NCBI RefSeq assembly: GCF_000830005.1
Contig: NZ_CP010407.1
Location: 7,452,001-7,516,000, forward strand
Source: Streptomyces vietnamensis
Lineage (GTDB): Bacteria; Actinomycetota; Actinomycetes; Streptomycetales; Streptomycetaceae
Reading direction: 5' to 3'
Length of the DNA: 64,000 nucleotides
In this document: positions 18,396 to 26,622 of the stretch, one piece after another
Numbering within the stretch: position 1 is the stretch's first letter
Layout of the letters: each line of letters starts with the position of its first letter
The notes under the pieces: generated by a model
What the model was told of the DNA's origin: nothing
Databases searched by the model: none
Seen by the model: only the letters and a program-made list of their open reading frames with translations
Program-made: the position numbers and the translations under genes

Positions 18396-18572
18396 ATGGC
18401 ATGCAGGGTATGTGGACTCGGTGGGCACAACAATCGCACATGTCCGGGTGAACACCCCACGTGTCCGAACTGTGGTAAGCCGACAGCCAACATGAGCGAC
18501 TACTCCGAGCGGCACGACAGCGACTACTGCTCTCCGTTTACCTCCTCCGATTGCTGGGGTGACGCGCGGTGA
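18396..18572 (+). CDS. tiny cysteine-rich zinc-binding protein 1 (58 residues)
   Basis: The product begins [16 protein letters not shown], giving a C-x2-C-x4-H-x4-C zinc-knuckle-like pattern, followed by a second pair in [15 protein letters not shown] and a C-terminal [11 protein letters not shown]. It resembles nucleic-acid-binding zinc knuckles or ribbons. The ATG at 18396 lies within a transposase-flanked segment. The stop overlaps the next gene's GTG (GTGA), indicating coupling. It is flanked on both sides by ISAs1 transposase 3' ends. Confidence 0.65.
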   Translation: MACRVCGLGGHNNRTCPGEHPTCPNCGKPTANMSDYSERHDSDYCSPFTSSDCWGDAR

Positions 18573-18745
18573 CAGCGCTTGTCTGTACAGGGTGTGACGA
18601 TCCCGTCGAGAACGCGACTGACTGGGACGACGAGTCTCAGATGTGCAGCGCTTGTTATGAAGTCAGCGGCGGCCCCACGTACTGCTGCGGCGTTATGTAC
18701 GACGATGGCGAAGACACCTGCAGGAGTTGCGGCGACCCGCTTTAA
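18569..18745 (+). CDS. tiny cysteine-rich zinc-binding protein 2 (58 residues)
   Basis: The GTG at 18569 overlaps the previous stop by 4 bp. The product has four cysteine pairs or near-pairs: VCTGC, MCSACYE, YCCGV and TCRSCGDPL. The spacing is consistent with two treble-clef or zinc-ribbon knuckles. It is very acidic between the pairs (DWDDESQ, YDDGEDT). It ends at TAA (18743-18745), immediately before the second copy of the transposase 3' end. Same length as its partner but not obviously homologous in detail. Confidence 0.65.
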   Translation: MTALVCTGCDDPVENATDWDDESQMCSACYEVSGGPTYCCGVMYDDGEDTCRSCGDPL

Positions 18746-18755
18746 GAGACCGTTG

Positions 18756-18873
18756 TGCTCCAACGTTGCGCCGCGGGCCTGCGACGCAACGCCCGCCATC
18801 CCCGATGGCCCCTCGCACTCCTCGGCCTCGGATGATCACAAACCGGACGCAACGCGACTACGCCGAGGCCCTG
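18756..18873 (+). repeat. second copy of the ISAs1 transposase 3' end and right terminal repeat
   Basis: The last codons of an ISAs1 transposase (LRRNA-like ... PLALLGLG, stop near 18832) and GATCACAAACCGGAC are repeated here, 0.5 kb after the first copy. This copy, not the first, carries the well-conserved end GACTACGCCGAGGCCCTG. It therefore forms the outer boundary of the composite unit and brackets the two zinc-protein genes. Confidence 0.75.
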
Positions 18874-19029
18874 GCGCGGGGGGCACCGTGCTCAAAGGCC
18901 GTCCGGGCACGACTCGCCGAGATCAGGTCGCGGTTCTTGCGCTCGTGCCACCCAAGGGGCAGTCCGAGAGGACGAAGTGACGGTCCATAGATCGGCTGGC
19001 GTCAGCGGGTGGCTTCAGTGATCGCGGTG

Positions 19030-19640
19030 CGGTCGGCGAGACAGCCTCAAGCCCTGATCGCTCGTGTACGGTCTCAGCCGATCTCGCCTGCAGGCAGACT
19101 CCTGACCTGCGGCGACCAGATCGGTTGAGTCGCCTGACCCGGGCGCCCTGAGGCTTGTCCGGTAACTGATCTTCGAGTAGGTGTGTATGAGCGCAGCCGC
19201 CGTTCGGCGCGGGGGCCGCCGTCCGCGATCGTCACGATGTTGCAGACGGCCGCCTCGGCCCCGGATTCCTCCCATGCCTAGCAGCCATTGCGGTTGCCGG
19301 GGAGCGGTCGACCGATCACGACGACCTGTCGGCTGTCGGCTGTCGGCGTCGATGACGACTTGGTGGTTGGTCGAGTAGCTGCAGTTCTTGGAGTGTTCGG
19401 CCACCGTGTGGTCGCGGGTGGGCACCAGCAGCCAGCCCATCCACTCCAGAATGAGCACGGTGTCATTGCGGAACCGCTTCCGGGGCTGGAGCGCGAGCAG
19501 GGGCCCGAGGTGGTGATGGTGCGGTCAGCGGCGGATTTTGAGATGCCGAGCAGCGCGGCACTCTGGCGCGTCGTCAGGAACGTGCGCCAATTCGCCGTGA
19601 CCAGCGATACCCGGCCCTCCAGCGGCAGGCTCCATGGTCA
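19030..19640 (-). pseudogene. degenerate IS5-like DDE transposase
   Basis: Read on the minus strand with two or more frameshifts, the stretch gives RVSLVTANWRTFLTTRQSA, LGISKSAADRTI, ALQPRKRFRNDTVLI, VPTRDHTVAEHSKNCSYS, TNHQVVIDADSRQ and VVVIGRPLPGNRNGC. These are successive blocks of the DDE_Tnp_4 type transposases common in Streptomyces. No intact frame remains, and no terminal repeats were identified. Confidence 0.8.
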
Positions 19641-19946
19641 GCCCCGCTCGAAGGTGCATCAGTTGTAGGCACGGGCGCCTACCATCGCATCATGGTGATC
19701 ACACTCTTTGATGCTCTGCGTATGGCTCACGGCGGACCCCAGCTGACATCGCTGGGCAGTTGTTCATCCCGCAGGCGGAGTTGAACGATTTCGTGTTCGG
19801 GCTCGTCCCCGTCGGAATCGATGGGGGAGGTCAGAGCTCTCCACCATCCAGGCCCGGTCTCCGCCTGGTTCGTAGCTGAACCACTAGCACTGCCGCACGA
19901 TCGTACTTGCCCGCGACTCCCTGTCCCGTTTGAAAGCAGTGGATAC
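19641..19946 (+). other. 306-bp non-coding leader region
   Basis: No convincing gene is seen between the transposase remnant and the RNase H-like gene. A small dyad (GTAGGC ... GCCTAC, 19665-19682) is visible. The region has lower GC than its surroundings and probably holds the promoter of the two-gene unit that follows. Confidence 0.5.
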
Positions 19947-20432
19947 GTGAAAGTCCTTGGCATCGCCATTGCCGCCGGCGCCATCCAGTACGGCGCCCTC
20001 CGTTCCGATCCGGCTACCTCCCCGATCCCCGGCGCCCCTGAGCGTCTGGGCAAGGCGGACGGGCTGACGGGGACTGATCTCATCGCGGACACCTACCGTC
20101 GCATCAAGCAGGACATCCACGGTCTTTCGCCCGACCTGGTGATTTTGGTGGCCACCCGCAAGAACGGGCAGTGGGCTTACCGGCAGGCCGCCGACCGTGC
20201 GTCCCTGGAAGCACTAGTCCAGCTTGCCTGTCACGAGGAAGGCATCCGCTGCGAGGAGTGGAAGACCGAGAAGATCGGCAAACTCATCGGCGCGCCGGCC
20301 ACCGCGATTGACAGCGTCGACTTGGCGCAATTGGGTCTCTCAGCCCGGCCCAGGTACTGGGCCGGGCGCGGCGATGCCTTCGCCGCGGCCCTCGCCGCGC
20401 TGAACGAGACAAACGGTCAGGCCGATCAGTAG
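19947..20432 (+). CDS. RNase H/RuvC-like protein with degenerate active site
   Basis: A 161-residue protein. The start KVLGIAIAAGAIQYG aligns with the first strand of RuvC-like resolvases, where KVLGIDPG is usual, so the first catalytic Asp is replaced. The middle LSPDLVILVATRKNG and the end RGDAFAAALAALNE resemble the acidic C-terminal helix of the fold. The GTG at 19947 is chosen to match this N-terminus. A kinase gene follows 32 bp later on the same strand, so they likely form an operon. It may bind branched DNA without cutting it, or be a DUF3010-like protein. Confidence 0.55.
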   Translation: MKVLGIAIAAGAIQYGALRSDPATSPIPGAPERLGKADGLTGTDLIADTYRRIKQDIHGLSPDLVILVATRKNGQWAYRQAADRASLEALVQLACHEEGIRCEEWKTEKIGKLIGAPATAIDSVDLAQLGLSARPRYWAGRGDAFAAALAALNETNGQADQ

Positions 20433-20464
20433 CCCCGGCGTCACCCCGATCAACGGAGAGCAGA

Positions 20465-21526
20465 GTGGTGACCGAGCAGAAGCGACGCCTGGTCCTGGAC
20501 TACGAGTCCCTGCACAGCATGCCGCTGGGCGTCCATGAAGTGCACGTGTGGTGGGACCAGAACCTCGGGACCTGGCTTGTCGGCAAATGTGTCGACCTTG
20601 CCGAGTACCACGACGACGCGGATCTGATCGAGCCTCAGCTCATGGAGAGGATCAAGCATCGCAATATCGTGCCCGTGCGGGCCGTCGCAGGGGTTCCCGG
20701 CTACCCGCAACCGATGCGCGTGGTCGAGATCCTCATGCCGTACTACGAGGTGGGAAGCATCACCGACGCCTTGGAGGCCGGCCAGACGTTCACGCCTACA
20801 AAATCCCTCCAAATTGTCCAGGCAGCGCTCCAGGGGCTGCGCGAGATGCACGAGCACCACAGGATCCTGCACCGCGACATTAAGAGCCCCAACCTGTTCC
20901 TCACGGGCGATGCCGACCTCGTCAAGATCGGCGACCTGGGTGTCGCAGGCCGGATGGATGCTTATGGATCCACGCCGCCCATTCCAGTGGCGCATCCGTA
21001 CTCACCACCAGAGATCATGATCGGACCGCGCATCACCGCAGCGTCGGACCTTTACTCCCTTGGCCTGGTCCTTGTCGAACTACTGGCAGGGAAGTTCGAC
21101 TACGCCTCCTACAGCCGCACCGACGTCGTCGACGCGCTTCAGCAGGGCCTCCCGCCGCTGCGTGCCGAGGACCGCAAACTGCCCGCATGGGTCTGCCGAC
21201 GACTCCGTCAGCTGGTAGTAAAGGCCACCCACCCAGACCCTGCGCGGCGCTTTACGACCGCTCGCGACATGAGTACGGCCCTGGCCGCGATCAAGATCGC
21301 CGATTGGCAGCAAACCGAGCCCGGCACCTGGCAGGCCCGCCATTTGTGGAAGGACGAGACCTGGCGAGTCACGACGGCTTCCGCCGATGGCGGGATCGAG
21401 CTGACCCTCCTGCGTCGCAAGCAGGCGTCGTGGCGGCGCGTAGGCGCATCGACGGTGGCCGGCACACTGCAGGACGGAAAGGCGCTGGCCTACTTTGAGG
21501 AAGCCAACAGGCGAGCAGTGAGCTGA
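20465..21526 (+). CDS. serine/threonine protein kinase with C-terminal extension
   Basis: A 353-residue soluble kinase with no transmembrane segment. The invariant Lys is in WLVGKCVDL. The catalytic loop is ILHRDIKSPNLFL (near residue 139), the metal-binding DFG appears as DLG in IGDLGVAG, and the APE-like element is YSPPEIM. The C-lobe ends with PARRFTTARDMSTAL. About 80 residues follow (WQARHLWKDETWRV ... AYFEEANRRAVS), with no known domain. The tandem GTG codons at 20465 and 20468 follow GGAGAGCAGA. Its partner upstream is the RNase H-like protein. Confidence 0.88.
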   Translation: MVTEQKRRLVLDYESLHSMPLGVHEVHVWWDQNLGTWLVGKCVDLAEYHDDADLIEPQLMERIKHRNIVPVRAVAGVPGYPQPMRVVEILMPYYEVGSITDALEAGQTFTPTKSLQIVQAALQGLREMHEHHRILHRDIKSPNLFLTGDADLVKIGDLGVAGRMDAYGSTPPIPVAHPYSPPEIMIGPRITAASDLYSLGLVLVELLAGKFDYASYSRTDVVDALQQGLPPLRAEDRKLPAWVCRRLRQLVVKATHPDPARRFTTARDMSTALAAIKIADWQQTEPGTWQARHLWKDETWRVTTASADGGIELTLLRRKQASWRRVGASTVAGTLQDGKALAYFEEANRRAVS

Positions 21527-21885
21527 ACGACTGCCTGTGTCACTACTTCGTTGGTCGAACAGTTGATCGGTGCCACGCACCTGGACTCCTGGACAGCCTC
21601 CGGAGTCACCGTAAATCGCGCCAGGCGCCCGATTCCTGCCGGTTCTAGAGCACCGCTGCGAGCGAGCCGCCAGACCTCGCCGCGAACCCGGCGGGCGTCA
21701 ACGCCTCCGTCGGCGATCATCGGGGCCAGAAGCGGGCGCCACTCTTCGTGGCCGGCTCCGACTGAGCAGGCCCAAAGCTGCTCAACAAGTACCTCCGCAG
21801 CCCAGGCGTGCCGCGGCAACGAACGTTCAGGCAAGCGGGCGATGCACTGAGCCAACAATGCGCCCTGTGGGCTCATTGCCTCCAT
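21490..21885 (-). CDS. hypothetical 131-residue protein, possible winged helix
   Basis: The ATG at 21885 has a strong GGGAGGTGAC ribosome site. The product is helical, and its C-terminal half (GVDARRVRGEVWRLARSGALEPAG ... FTVTPEAVQ) looks like a small winged-helix DNA-binding unit. The 3' end overlaps the kinase gene's 3' end by 37 bp in convergent orientation, which could allow antisense coupling. I do not recognise the family. Confidence 0.5.
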   Translation of the reverse strand: MEAMSPQGALLAQCIARLPERSLPRHAWAAEVLVEQLWACSVGAGHEEWRPLLAPMIADGGVDARRVRGEVWRLARSGALEPAGIGRLARFTVTPEAVQESRCVAPINCSTNEVVTQAVVQLTARLLASSK

Positions 21886-22044
21886 GTCACCTCCCGGATC
21901 AGACGCTCGCTCAAAAGCCCACTGTGCCGCCAGCGTGCCTGACCGCGAGGCGCCATGCAAGGGCGCGCGAGCCGGTACTCGCACCTGTGTTCGGTTTTGT
22001 GAATGGTGTGCGTTGCTACCAGCGCAAGCCAGCCCTGCTGTCTG

Positions 22045-22112
22045 TGCCATCGAACTGTGACCGATTGCCATCGAAGCTTGACGGACGGCAGTTCGTGCCA
22101 TTGAAGATTGAC
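22045..22112. repeat. three direct repeats resembling an IS21-type terminus
   Basis: TGCCATCGAACTGTGAC (22045), TGCCATCGAAGCTTGAC (22066) and TGCCATTGAAGATTGAC (22096) are spaced 21 and 30 bp apart in a 328-bp gap between genes. IS21-family elements carry such multiple terminal repeats, often with TGCCATTGAA and TTGAC. No istA/istB genes are present, so this would be a solitary end. Confidence 0.4.
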
Positions 22113-22213
22113 CTCGCACGTCAGCGTCCTGAGCGCGACAGGTGTCAGTTCCGATCCCGCTCCACTCGGCAGTGCTCGATTGGCCTGATCGGGGGCGGTC
22201 GCTCTGCGGTGGC

Positions 22214-22888
22214 TTACTCGTCCAGGCGTGTAATGAGGTTCATGGGGCCCGCGAGGTAGATGCCTTCGTAGCCCAGCGTGCGGGCCCACGGACCGTACTC
22301 GGTACGAAAGGCCTCGGTCACCGCCGGAAGAGCAGAGCTGATGCTGTCGGTGGCGTCCAGCACTAGGTGGATTCCCTGCTTTGGGTGATGCCTCTTGCTC
22401 TTGATCGCGTCCTGGAGCGCCGCCGCAAGATCCCCCACGGACGTGTCCGGATGTGTGGCGCTACCGGTCTGTGCAAGCTGCTTCCAGGTCTCCGTGCGGT
22501 CGGCCGTCGTGACTTGGATCAGCAACTTGTCCGCGCCAGCCTCGCTGTCGGCGGTGCAGTCCACTCCCTCTTCATCCCTACCTTCAGGGGCCATCTCTGC
22601 TGGCTTCCATTGAGCGCCCTGGGAATTGAGGTGGTTAATCAGAACCTGGCTTGCCCGCCGCTCGCGGTCGGCCTTGGCTGGGTTTGGTCCGGCCGTATAG
22701 GCGCTGACCACGTCGCTTTCGATGTCGACACCGGCGTCTCGGTCGTCGGCGCCGCGTCCTGTCCGAAGGCCTGTGACGTCTCCAGTGGAGGTCTTCATGG
22801 TGAGAAGGTGAGATTCGGTACCACGGCCTTCGTCTGCAGAGGAAACGAACCGCGCCTCCGGGGGCTCCTCTTCCTCGCTCTTGGCCAT
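22214..22888 (-). CDS. hypothetical 224-residue protein, possible PD-(D/E)xK-like fold
   Basis: ATG at 22888 follows GGGGAGGTGCGCG. The N-terminal 75 residues are acidic and low in structure. From SQVLINHLNSQGAQWKPAEM a compact domain begins that contains GVDCTADSEAGADKLLIQVTTAD, a strand-turn-strand with Asp and a Q-x-T arrangement reminiscent of Mrr-like nucleases or their inactive relatives. The C-terminal GIHLVLDATDSISSALP is another strand. Function unassigned; location among accessory genes suggests a defence or DNA-processing role. Confidence 0.5.
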   Translation of the reverse strand: MAKSEEEEPPEARFVSSADEGRGTESHLLTMKTSTGDVTGLRTGRGADDRDAGVDIESDVVSAYTAGPNPAKADRERRASQVLINHLNSQGAQWKPAEMAPEGRDEEGVDCTADSEAGADKLLIQVTTADRTETWKQLAQTGSATHPDTSVGDLAAALQDAIKSKRHHPKQGIHLVLDATDSISSALPAVTEAFRTEYGPWARTLGYEGIYLAGPMNLITRLDE

Positions 22889-22914
22889 CGCGCACCTCCC
22901 CGCCCAGTCTCGCG

Positions 22915-23160
22915 CTCATCCGCCGGTTCCGCTCACGGTCCCGGGCAGCAGCTAGCTGTATGTCGGCCACTGTCAGGTCTATCGACGAGGACGTGACCAC
23001 CCGTCTGGGGCGAGCGTAGAGCCGGACCGACTCTGCCGGGGCTCCAGACACAGCCGGTGCCCGTCGAACTTCGGTTCGTACCACCAGGTCCTGGTCTCAC
23101 TGTGCGGAAGACGTCGGACGGAATGGGCGAGCGGGAGCGGGGACAGGGAGCTCCGTACCG
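22915..23160 (-). pseudogene. ATP-dependent DNA ligase, N-terminal remnant
   Basis: On the minus strand, LAHSVRRLPHSETRTWWYEPKFDGHRL contains the ligase motif I (K-x-D-G with the adenylated Lys), a close match to actinobacterial LigC-like enzymes. A one-base frameshift follows, and RLYARPRRVVTSSSIDL continues the next family block in another frame. Nothing of the remaining 250 or more residues is found, so this is a fragment. Confidence 0.65.
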
Positions 23161-23446
23161 CCACCCTCAACGCGGCACCGTACGGGCGCGTGCCCGGCTC
23201 GGCCGGACGGGAGCGGCGGCCAGCGGCGATGGGCTGACCAGCCCGGAGGCGCCGGCATGGGCCCTGGGCCACCGCATGTTGATCTACTGCCACTGCGCTT
23301 TGACCGGCGACCGTTGGAGCGCGAAGATCGATCGCGCTGACCAAGGGTCGGCACCAGTGCCGGACAAATCGCCTACCTCCCCGAGTGCGCCCTGTATCAT
23401 CCCGATCGCAGTACGTAAGAAGAATGGTCCGGGGAGGGATCTGCTT

Positions 23447-23929
23447 GTGGCCATCTACGACGACCACCTGATCGATCCCCGCCTAGAGGAGATCTCTTTG
23501 CGGGTGTCGCGTCAGCACCTCCGGTACTGCTTCGAGAAGGGCATCGTGCCCCACATCGAGGACTCCACGCGCGTCATGCAAGCCGCGTACGACGCGATGA
23601 CGCGCTCCGGCAATCCGCTCGACGCTCCCGGCGAGCGTCTGTACCTGCTCTCCTTCGAGGGCTTGCAGTCCTACGTCAAGGTCGGCCGCGTTGAGAAGCG
23701 CATCTTCCCTGATCGGCTCAAGGAGTACGAGCATGAAGCCGAGCTGAACATGGTCGTCATCTTCGACGGCTGGGTGTCCAAGGCGTGGCCGTCCACGCGG
23801 CTGTGGGAGACCCGCGCCCGGGATGCCATCGCAGCCGTGCCCGGCGTGCAACGGATCCACAAGGAGTACTTCTCTGGGATCACCTTCGAGGACGCCCTGG
23901 CGATAGTGCAGAGCGAGCGCACTGCGTAG
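23447..23929 (+). CDS. GIY-YIG-like (T5orf172/MUG113 type) protein
   Basis: A 160-residue protein. The C-terminal half contains ERLYLLSFEGLQSYVKVGRV and RLKEYEHEAELNMVVIFDGW, the two strands plus Arg helix typical of the MUG113/T5orf172 branch of GIY-YIG nucleases. Glu and Arg in the terminal helix (LWETRARDAI) follow. The N-terminal 70 residues are helical. GTG at 23447 is chosen because GGGGAGGGA lies about 10 bp upstream. Such domains occur in phage and defence genes; the substrate is unknown. Confidence 0.6.
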   Translation: MAIYDDHLIDPRLEEISLRVSRQHLRYCFEKGIVPHIEDSTRVMQAAYDAMTRSGNPLDAPGERLYLLSFEGLQSYVKVGRVEKRIFPDRLKEYEHEAELNMVVIFDGWVSKAWPSTRLWETRARDAIAAVPGVQRIHKEYFSGITFEDALAIVQSERTA

Positions 23930-24203
23930 GTCCGTGCTCCCCTGCCGCGCCCGACCAAACCACGTTGGCGTGTAGTCAGGGTTCGGTGACACAGGTGAGT
24001 TGTTCTTGTGATCATTTGGGCCCCGGAACCACTGGCCTGGCTGCTGTCACCTGGTGGGGCGAATGGCCCTAGGCCAAGGGTCGACACCCGCGTGAGTGGG
24101 GAAGGGAACGTCCGAGCAGAAGGCGAGGAAGGCTCGAAATCGATGGTGTGGGGGTAGGAGGGGTGGTCCGGAGGGGGTGTCCGGCGTCGGTACCCTGGAG
24201 CGC

Positions 24204-25628
24204 ATGTCTACTGCTCCGGTTCGCGTTCGTTTCGCCCCGTCCCCGACCGGCATGTTCCATGTCGGTGGTGCACGGTCCGCTCTCTACAACTGGGCTGTGG
24301 CGCGACAGTCCGGCGGCACGTTCGTCCTGCGGATCGAGGACACCGACGCGGCCCGGAACCAGCCGGAGTGGATTGACGGGATCATCAACGCGCTCGCGGC
24401 GATCGGCATCCACGGTGAGGACGCGGCCTTCGAGGGGCCGTACTTCCAGTCGCACAACGCCGACCGGCACCGCGAGGCGGGTCTGCAGCTGTTCGCGGCC
24501 GGGCGGGCGTACTACTGCGACTGCACCCGGGAGCAGCTGAAGGAGCGCACGGGCTCGGATCACCTCGGGTACGACGGCTTCTGCCGCGACCGGGGGCTGG
24601 CCTTCGAGGAGGGCCGGGCGCTGCGGTTCCGGACGCCGGACGAGGGCGAGACCGTCGTGGTCGACCTGATCCGCGGAGAGCCGGCGTTCCCGAACAGCGC
24701 GATCGAGGACTTCGTGATCGCTCGCGGTGACGGATCCCCCGTCTTCCTGATCGCCAACGTCGTCGACGACCTGGACGAGGGCATCACGCAGGTCATCCGT
24801 GGCGAGGAGCACCTGTCGAACACGCCGAAGCAGCAGCTGCTGTGGGAGGCGCTCGGCGCGAAGCCGCCGGTGTGGGCGCACCTGCCGGTGATCGTGAACG
24901 AGAAGCGACAGAAGCTCTCGAAGCGCCGCGACAAGGTCGCGCTGGAGGACTACCTCGCCGAGGGCTTCCTGCCCGAGGCGATGGTGAACTACCTCATGCT
25001 CCTGGGCTGGGGCCCCGGCGACGACCGGGAGATCATGCCGCACGAGGAGCTGGAGCAGCTCTTCCGGATCGAGGACGTCAACACCGCGCCGGCCTTCTTC
25101 GACGTGAAGAAGCTGACGGCGTTCAACGGCGACTACATCCGCGCGCTGTCCCCGGAGCAGTTCGCCGCCGCCTGCGCGCCGTGGCTCGTCGCCCCGTATG
25201 CGCCGTGGGCCCCGGAGGCGTTCGACAAGGACCTCTTCGAGGTGGCGGCTCCGCTGGCCCAGACCCGACTGGCGCTGCTGTCGGAGATCACCAGCTACGT
25301 GGACTTCCTGTTCCTCGACGAGCCGGTTGAGGACGAGGCGTCGTGGAACAAGGCGATGAAGGCCGGCGCCGGCGACATCCTGTCCGACGCCCGTGCCGAG
25401 CTGGCCACCGTCGCGGACTGGAAGGCGGACGACCTGAAGGCCGTCCTGCTCGCCGTCGGCGAGAAGCACGGCCTCAAGCTGGGCAAGGCCCAGGCGCCCA
25501 TCCGGGTCGCGGTCACCGGCCGCACGATCGGGCTCCCGCTGTTCGAGTCCATGGAGCTGCTCGGCCGGGACCGTGTGCTGGCCCGTCTGGACGCGGCGGC
25601 CAAGAAGCTGGCCGCCGCGCAGGCGTAG
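24204..25628 (+). CDS. gltX: glutamyl-tRNA synthetase, second type
   Basis: A 474-residue class I synthetase that attaches Glu to tRNA. The HIGH-type signature is [19 protein letters not shown] at the N-terminus and the KMSKS-type loop is [12 protein letters not shown] near residue 240. The anticodon-binding helical domain is complete. The sequence has the FxxSPTGxFHVG type N-terminus and does not look like the usual Streptomyces housekeeping GltX (CPSPTGNPHVG), so this is probably an additional gene. It ends 7 bp from the 3' end of the minus-strand operon that follows, and may supply charged tRNA to that pathway or be a resistant duplicate. Confidence 0.92.
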   Translation: MSTAPVRVRFAPSPTGMFHVGGARSALYNWAVARQSGGTFVLRIEDTDAARNQPEWIDGIINALAAIGIHGEDAAFEGPYFQSHNADRHREAGLQLFAAGRAYYCDCTREQLKERTGSDHLGYDGFCRDRGLAFEEGRALRFRTPDEGETVVVDLIRGEPAFPNSAIEDFVIARGDGSPVFLIANVVDDLDEGITQVIRGEEHLSNTPKQQLLWEALGAKPPVWAHLPVIVNEKRQKLSKRRDKVALEDYLAEGFLPEAMVNYLMLLGWGPGDDREIMPHEELEQLFRIEDVNTAPAFFDVKKLTAFNGDYIRALSPEQFAAACAPWLVAPYAPWAPEAFDKDLFEVAAPLAQTRLALLSEITSYVDFLFLDEPVEDEASWNKAMKAGAGDILSDARAELATVADWKADDLKAVLLAVGEKHGLKLGKAQAPIRVAVTGRTIGLPLFESMELLGRDRVLARLDAAAKKLAAAQA

Positions 25629-25635
25629 CCGCCGG

Positions 25636-26622
25636 TCAGGCGACCTTCGCGAGAAGGTCGCCCCAGGCGTTGCCGAAGTAGTTCAGATCGAACCGGGCCA
25701 GGGCCTCGTACGCGGCCTTGGCCTCGGTCTGGCGCGCCGACGCGCGTTCCCGGACCTGCGCCGGGAGGCGGCCGATGTCCGGGGCCGGCTGGCCGGTCAG
25801 TGTGGCGAGGTCGCCCAGGCCGGCCACCGGGCGGATCAGGCAAGGCAAGCCGAGCAGCAGGGCCTCGGCAGCGCAGCGGCTCCAGCCCTCCCGCATCTGA
25901 GGGAGGAAGACGCCGACGTCGCACGCGCACAGCAGCCGCAGGTACCGCTCGCGTTCCACGTCGTAGTGGGCGCCGTCGAAGCCGATGGTGTTGCTGCCGC
26001 TGGTGATCACCCGCAGCCCGGGCGCGTCGGCCAGGGCTGCCGAGACCTCCTCGGTGCCTTTCCAGTGCACAGCCTTGCCCGCATACACCCCGATCACGTC
26101 CGGCGACAGACCGAACTCGGCGCGGCACTCGGTCCTGTCGAAGCCGCGGGCCCGTTCGACCTCCGTCATGTCGAAGGCGTTGTAGATCACCCGGACGTTG
26201 CGGACGCCTCGGGCCTGGAGGAAGTCGGCCCAGTACGGGGCGACGCAGACCACGGCGGCGCACTGGGGCAGTGCGCGGAACAGGTGTTCCCAGAGCATGG
26301 CCTCGACGGGAGCGGAGTCGTGCTGCAGGGGCTCGTAGTGGTGCAGGAGGAACACCGTGCGGGCCCGCATCTCGGGCGTGAAGAGCAGCAGGCTCAGGTC
26401 GTCCCACACGAAGGTACCGGTGGTGCTGTCGAGCGCCTGGATGGTCGGGGCCAGGCGGGCGAGGTGGCGGAGCTTGCGCCAGCGGCGGACGCGGTAGGTG
26501 CGCTTGTGGTCCGGGACCGTGCGCCACTCCACGTCGTCGGCCGTCGCCTCGTGGAGCATCCGCAGGTAGACCCGGCCGCCGGTCCGGCCGACCGGTTCCA
26601 TCGAGTAGACGATCCGCTTCAC
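25636..26622 (-). CDS. GT4-type glycosyltransferase
   Basis: A 328-residue GT-B fold enzyme, last in the operon. The C-terminal nucleotide-sugar half shows VIGVYAGKAVHWKGTEEV and the E-x7-E region GWSRCAAEALLLGLPCLIRPVAG. The N-terminal acceptor half begins KRIVYSMEPVGRTGGRVYLR. GTG at 26622 follows CAGGAGGTACACCC and overlaps the upstream HD gene stop by 4 bp. Sugar donor and acceptor are unknown. Context suggests tailoring of a small metabolite. Confidence 0.82.
   Translation of the reverse strand: MKRIVYSMEPVGRTGGRVYLRMLHEATADDVEWRTVPDHKRTYRVRRWRKLRHLARLAPTIQALDSTTGTFVWDDLSLLLFTPEMRARTVFLLHHYEPLQHDSAPVEAMLWEHLFRALPQCAAVVCVAPYWADFLQARGVRNVRVIYNAFDMTEVERARGFDRTECRAEFGLSPDVIGVYAGKAVHWKGTEEVSAALADAPGLRVITSGSNTIGFDGAHYDVERERYLRLLCACDVGVFLPQMREGWSRCAAEALLLGLPCLIRPVAGLGDLATLTGQPAPDIGRLPAQVRERASARQTEAKAAYEALARFDLNYFGNAWGDLLAKVA

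Larger units (their letters stand above)
15742..18873 (+). mobile_element. ISAs1-family element (about 3.1 kb) with IS5 insertion and cargo genes
   Basis: The left end reads TTAGGGCTTCGGCGTAGTC. The inverted right end reads CAGGGCCTCGGCGTAGTC, and both share GTCCGGTTTGTGAT about 20 bp further in. The unit is flanked by the 9-bp direct repeat GCGCGGGGG (15733-15741 and 18874-18882), in line with the 8-10 bp duplications of ISAs1 elements. Inside, in order, are the 5' half of an ISAs1 transposase gene, a complete IS5-type insertion, the 3' half of the transposase, two tiny cysteine-rich genes and a second copy of the transposase 3' end. Immobile now unless helped in trans. Confidence 0.75.
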
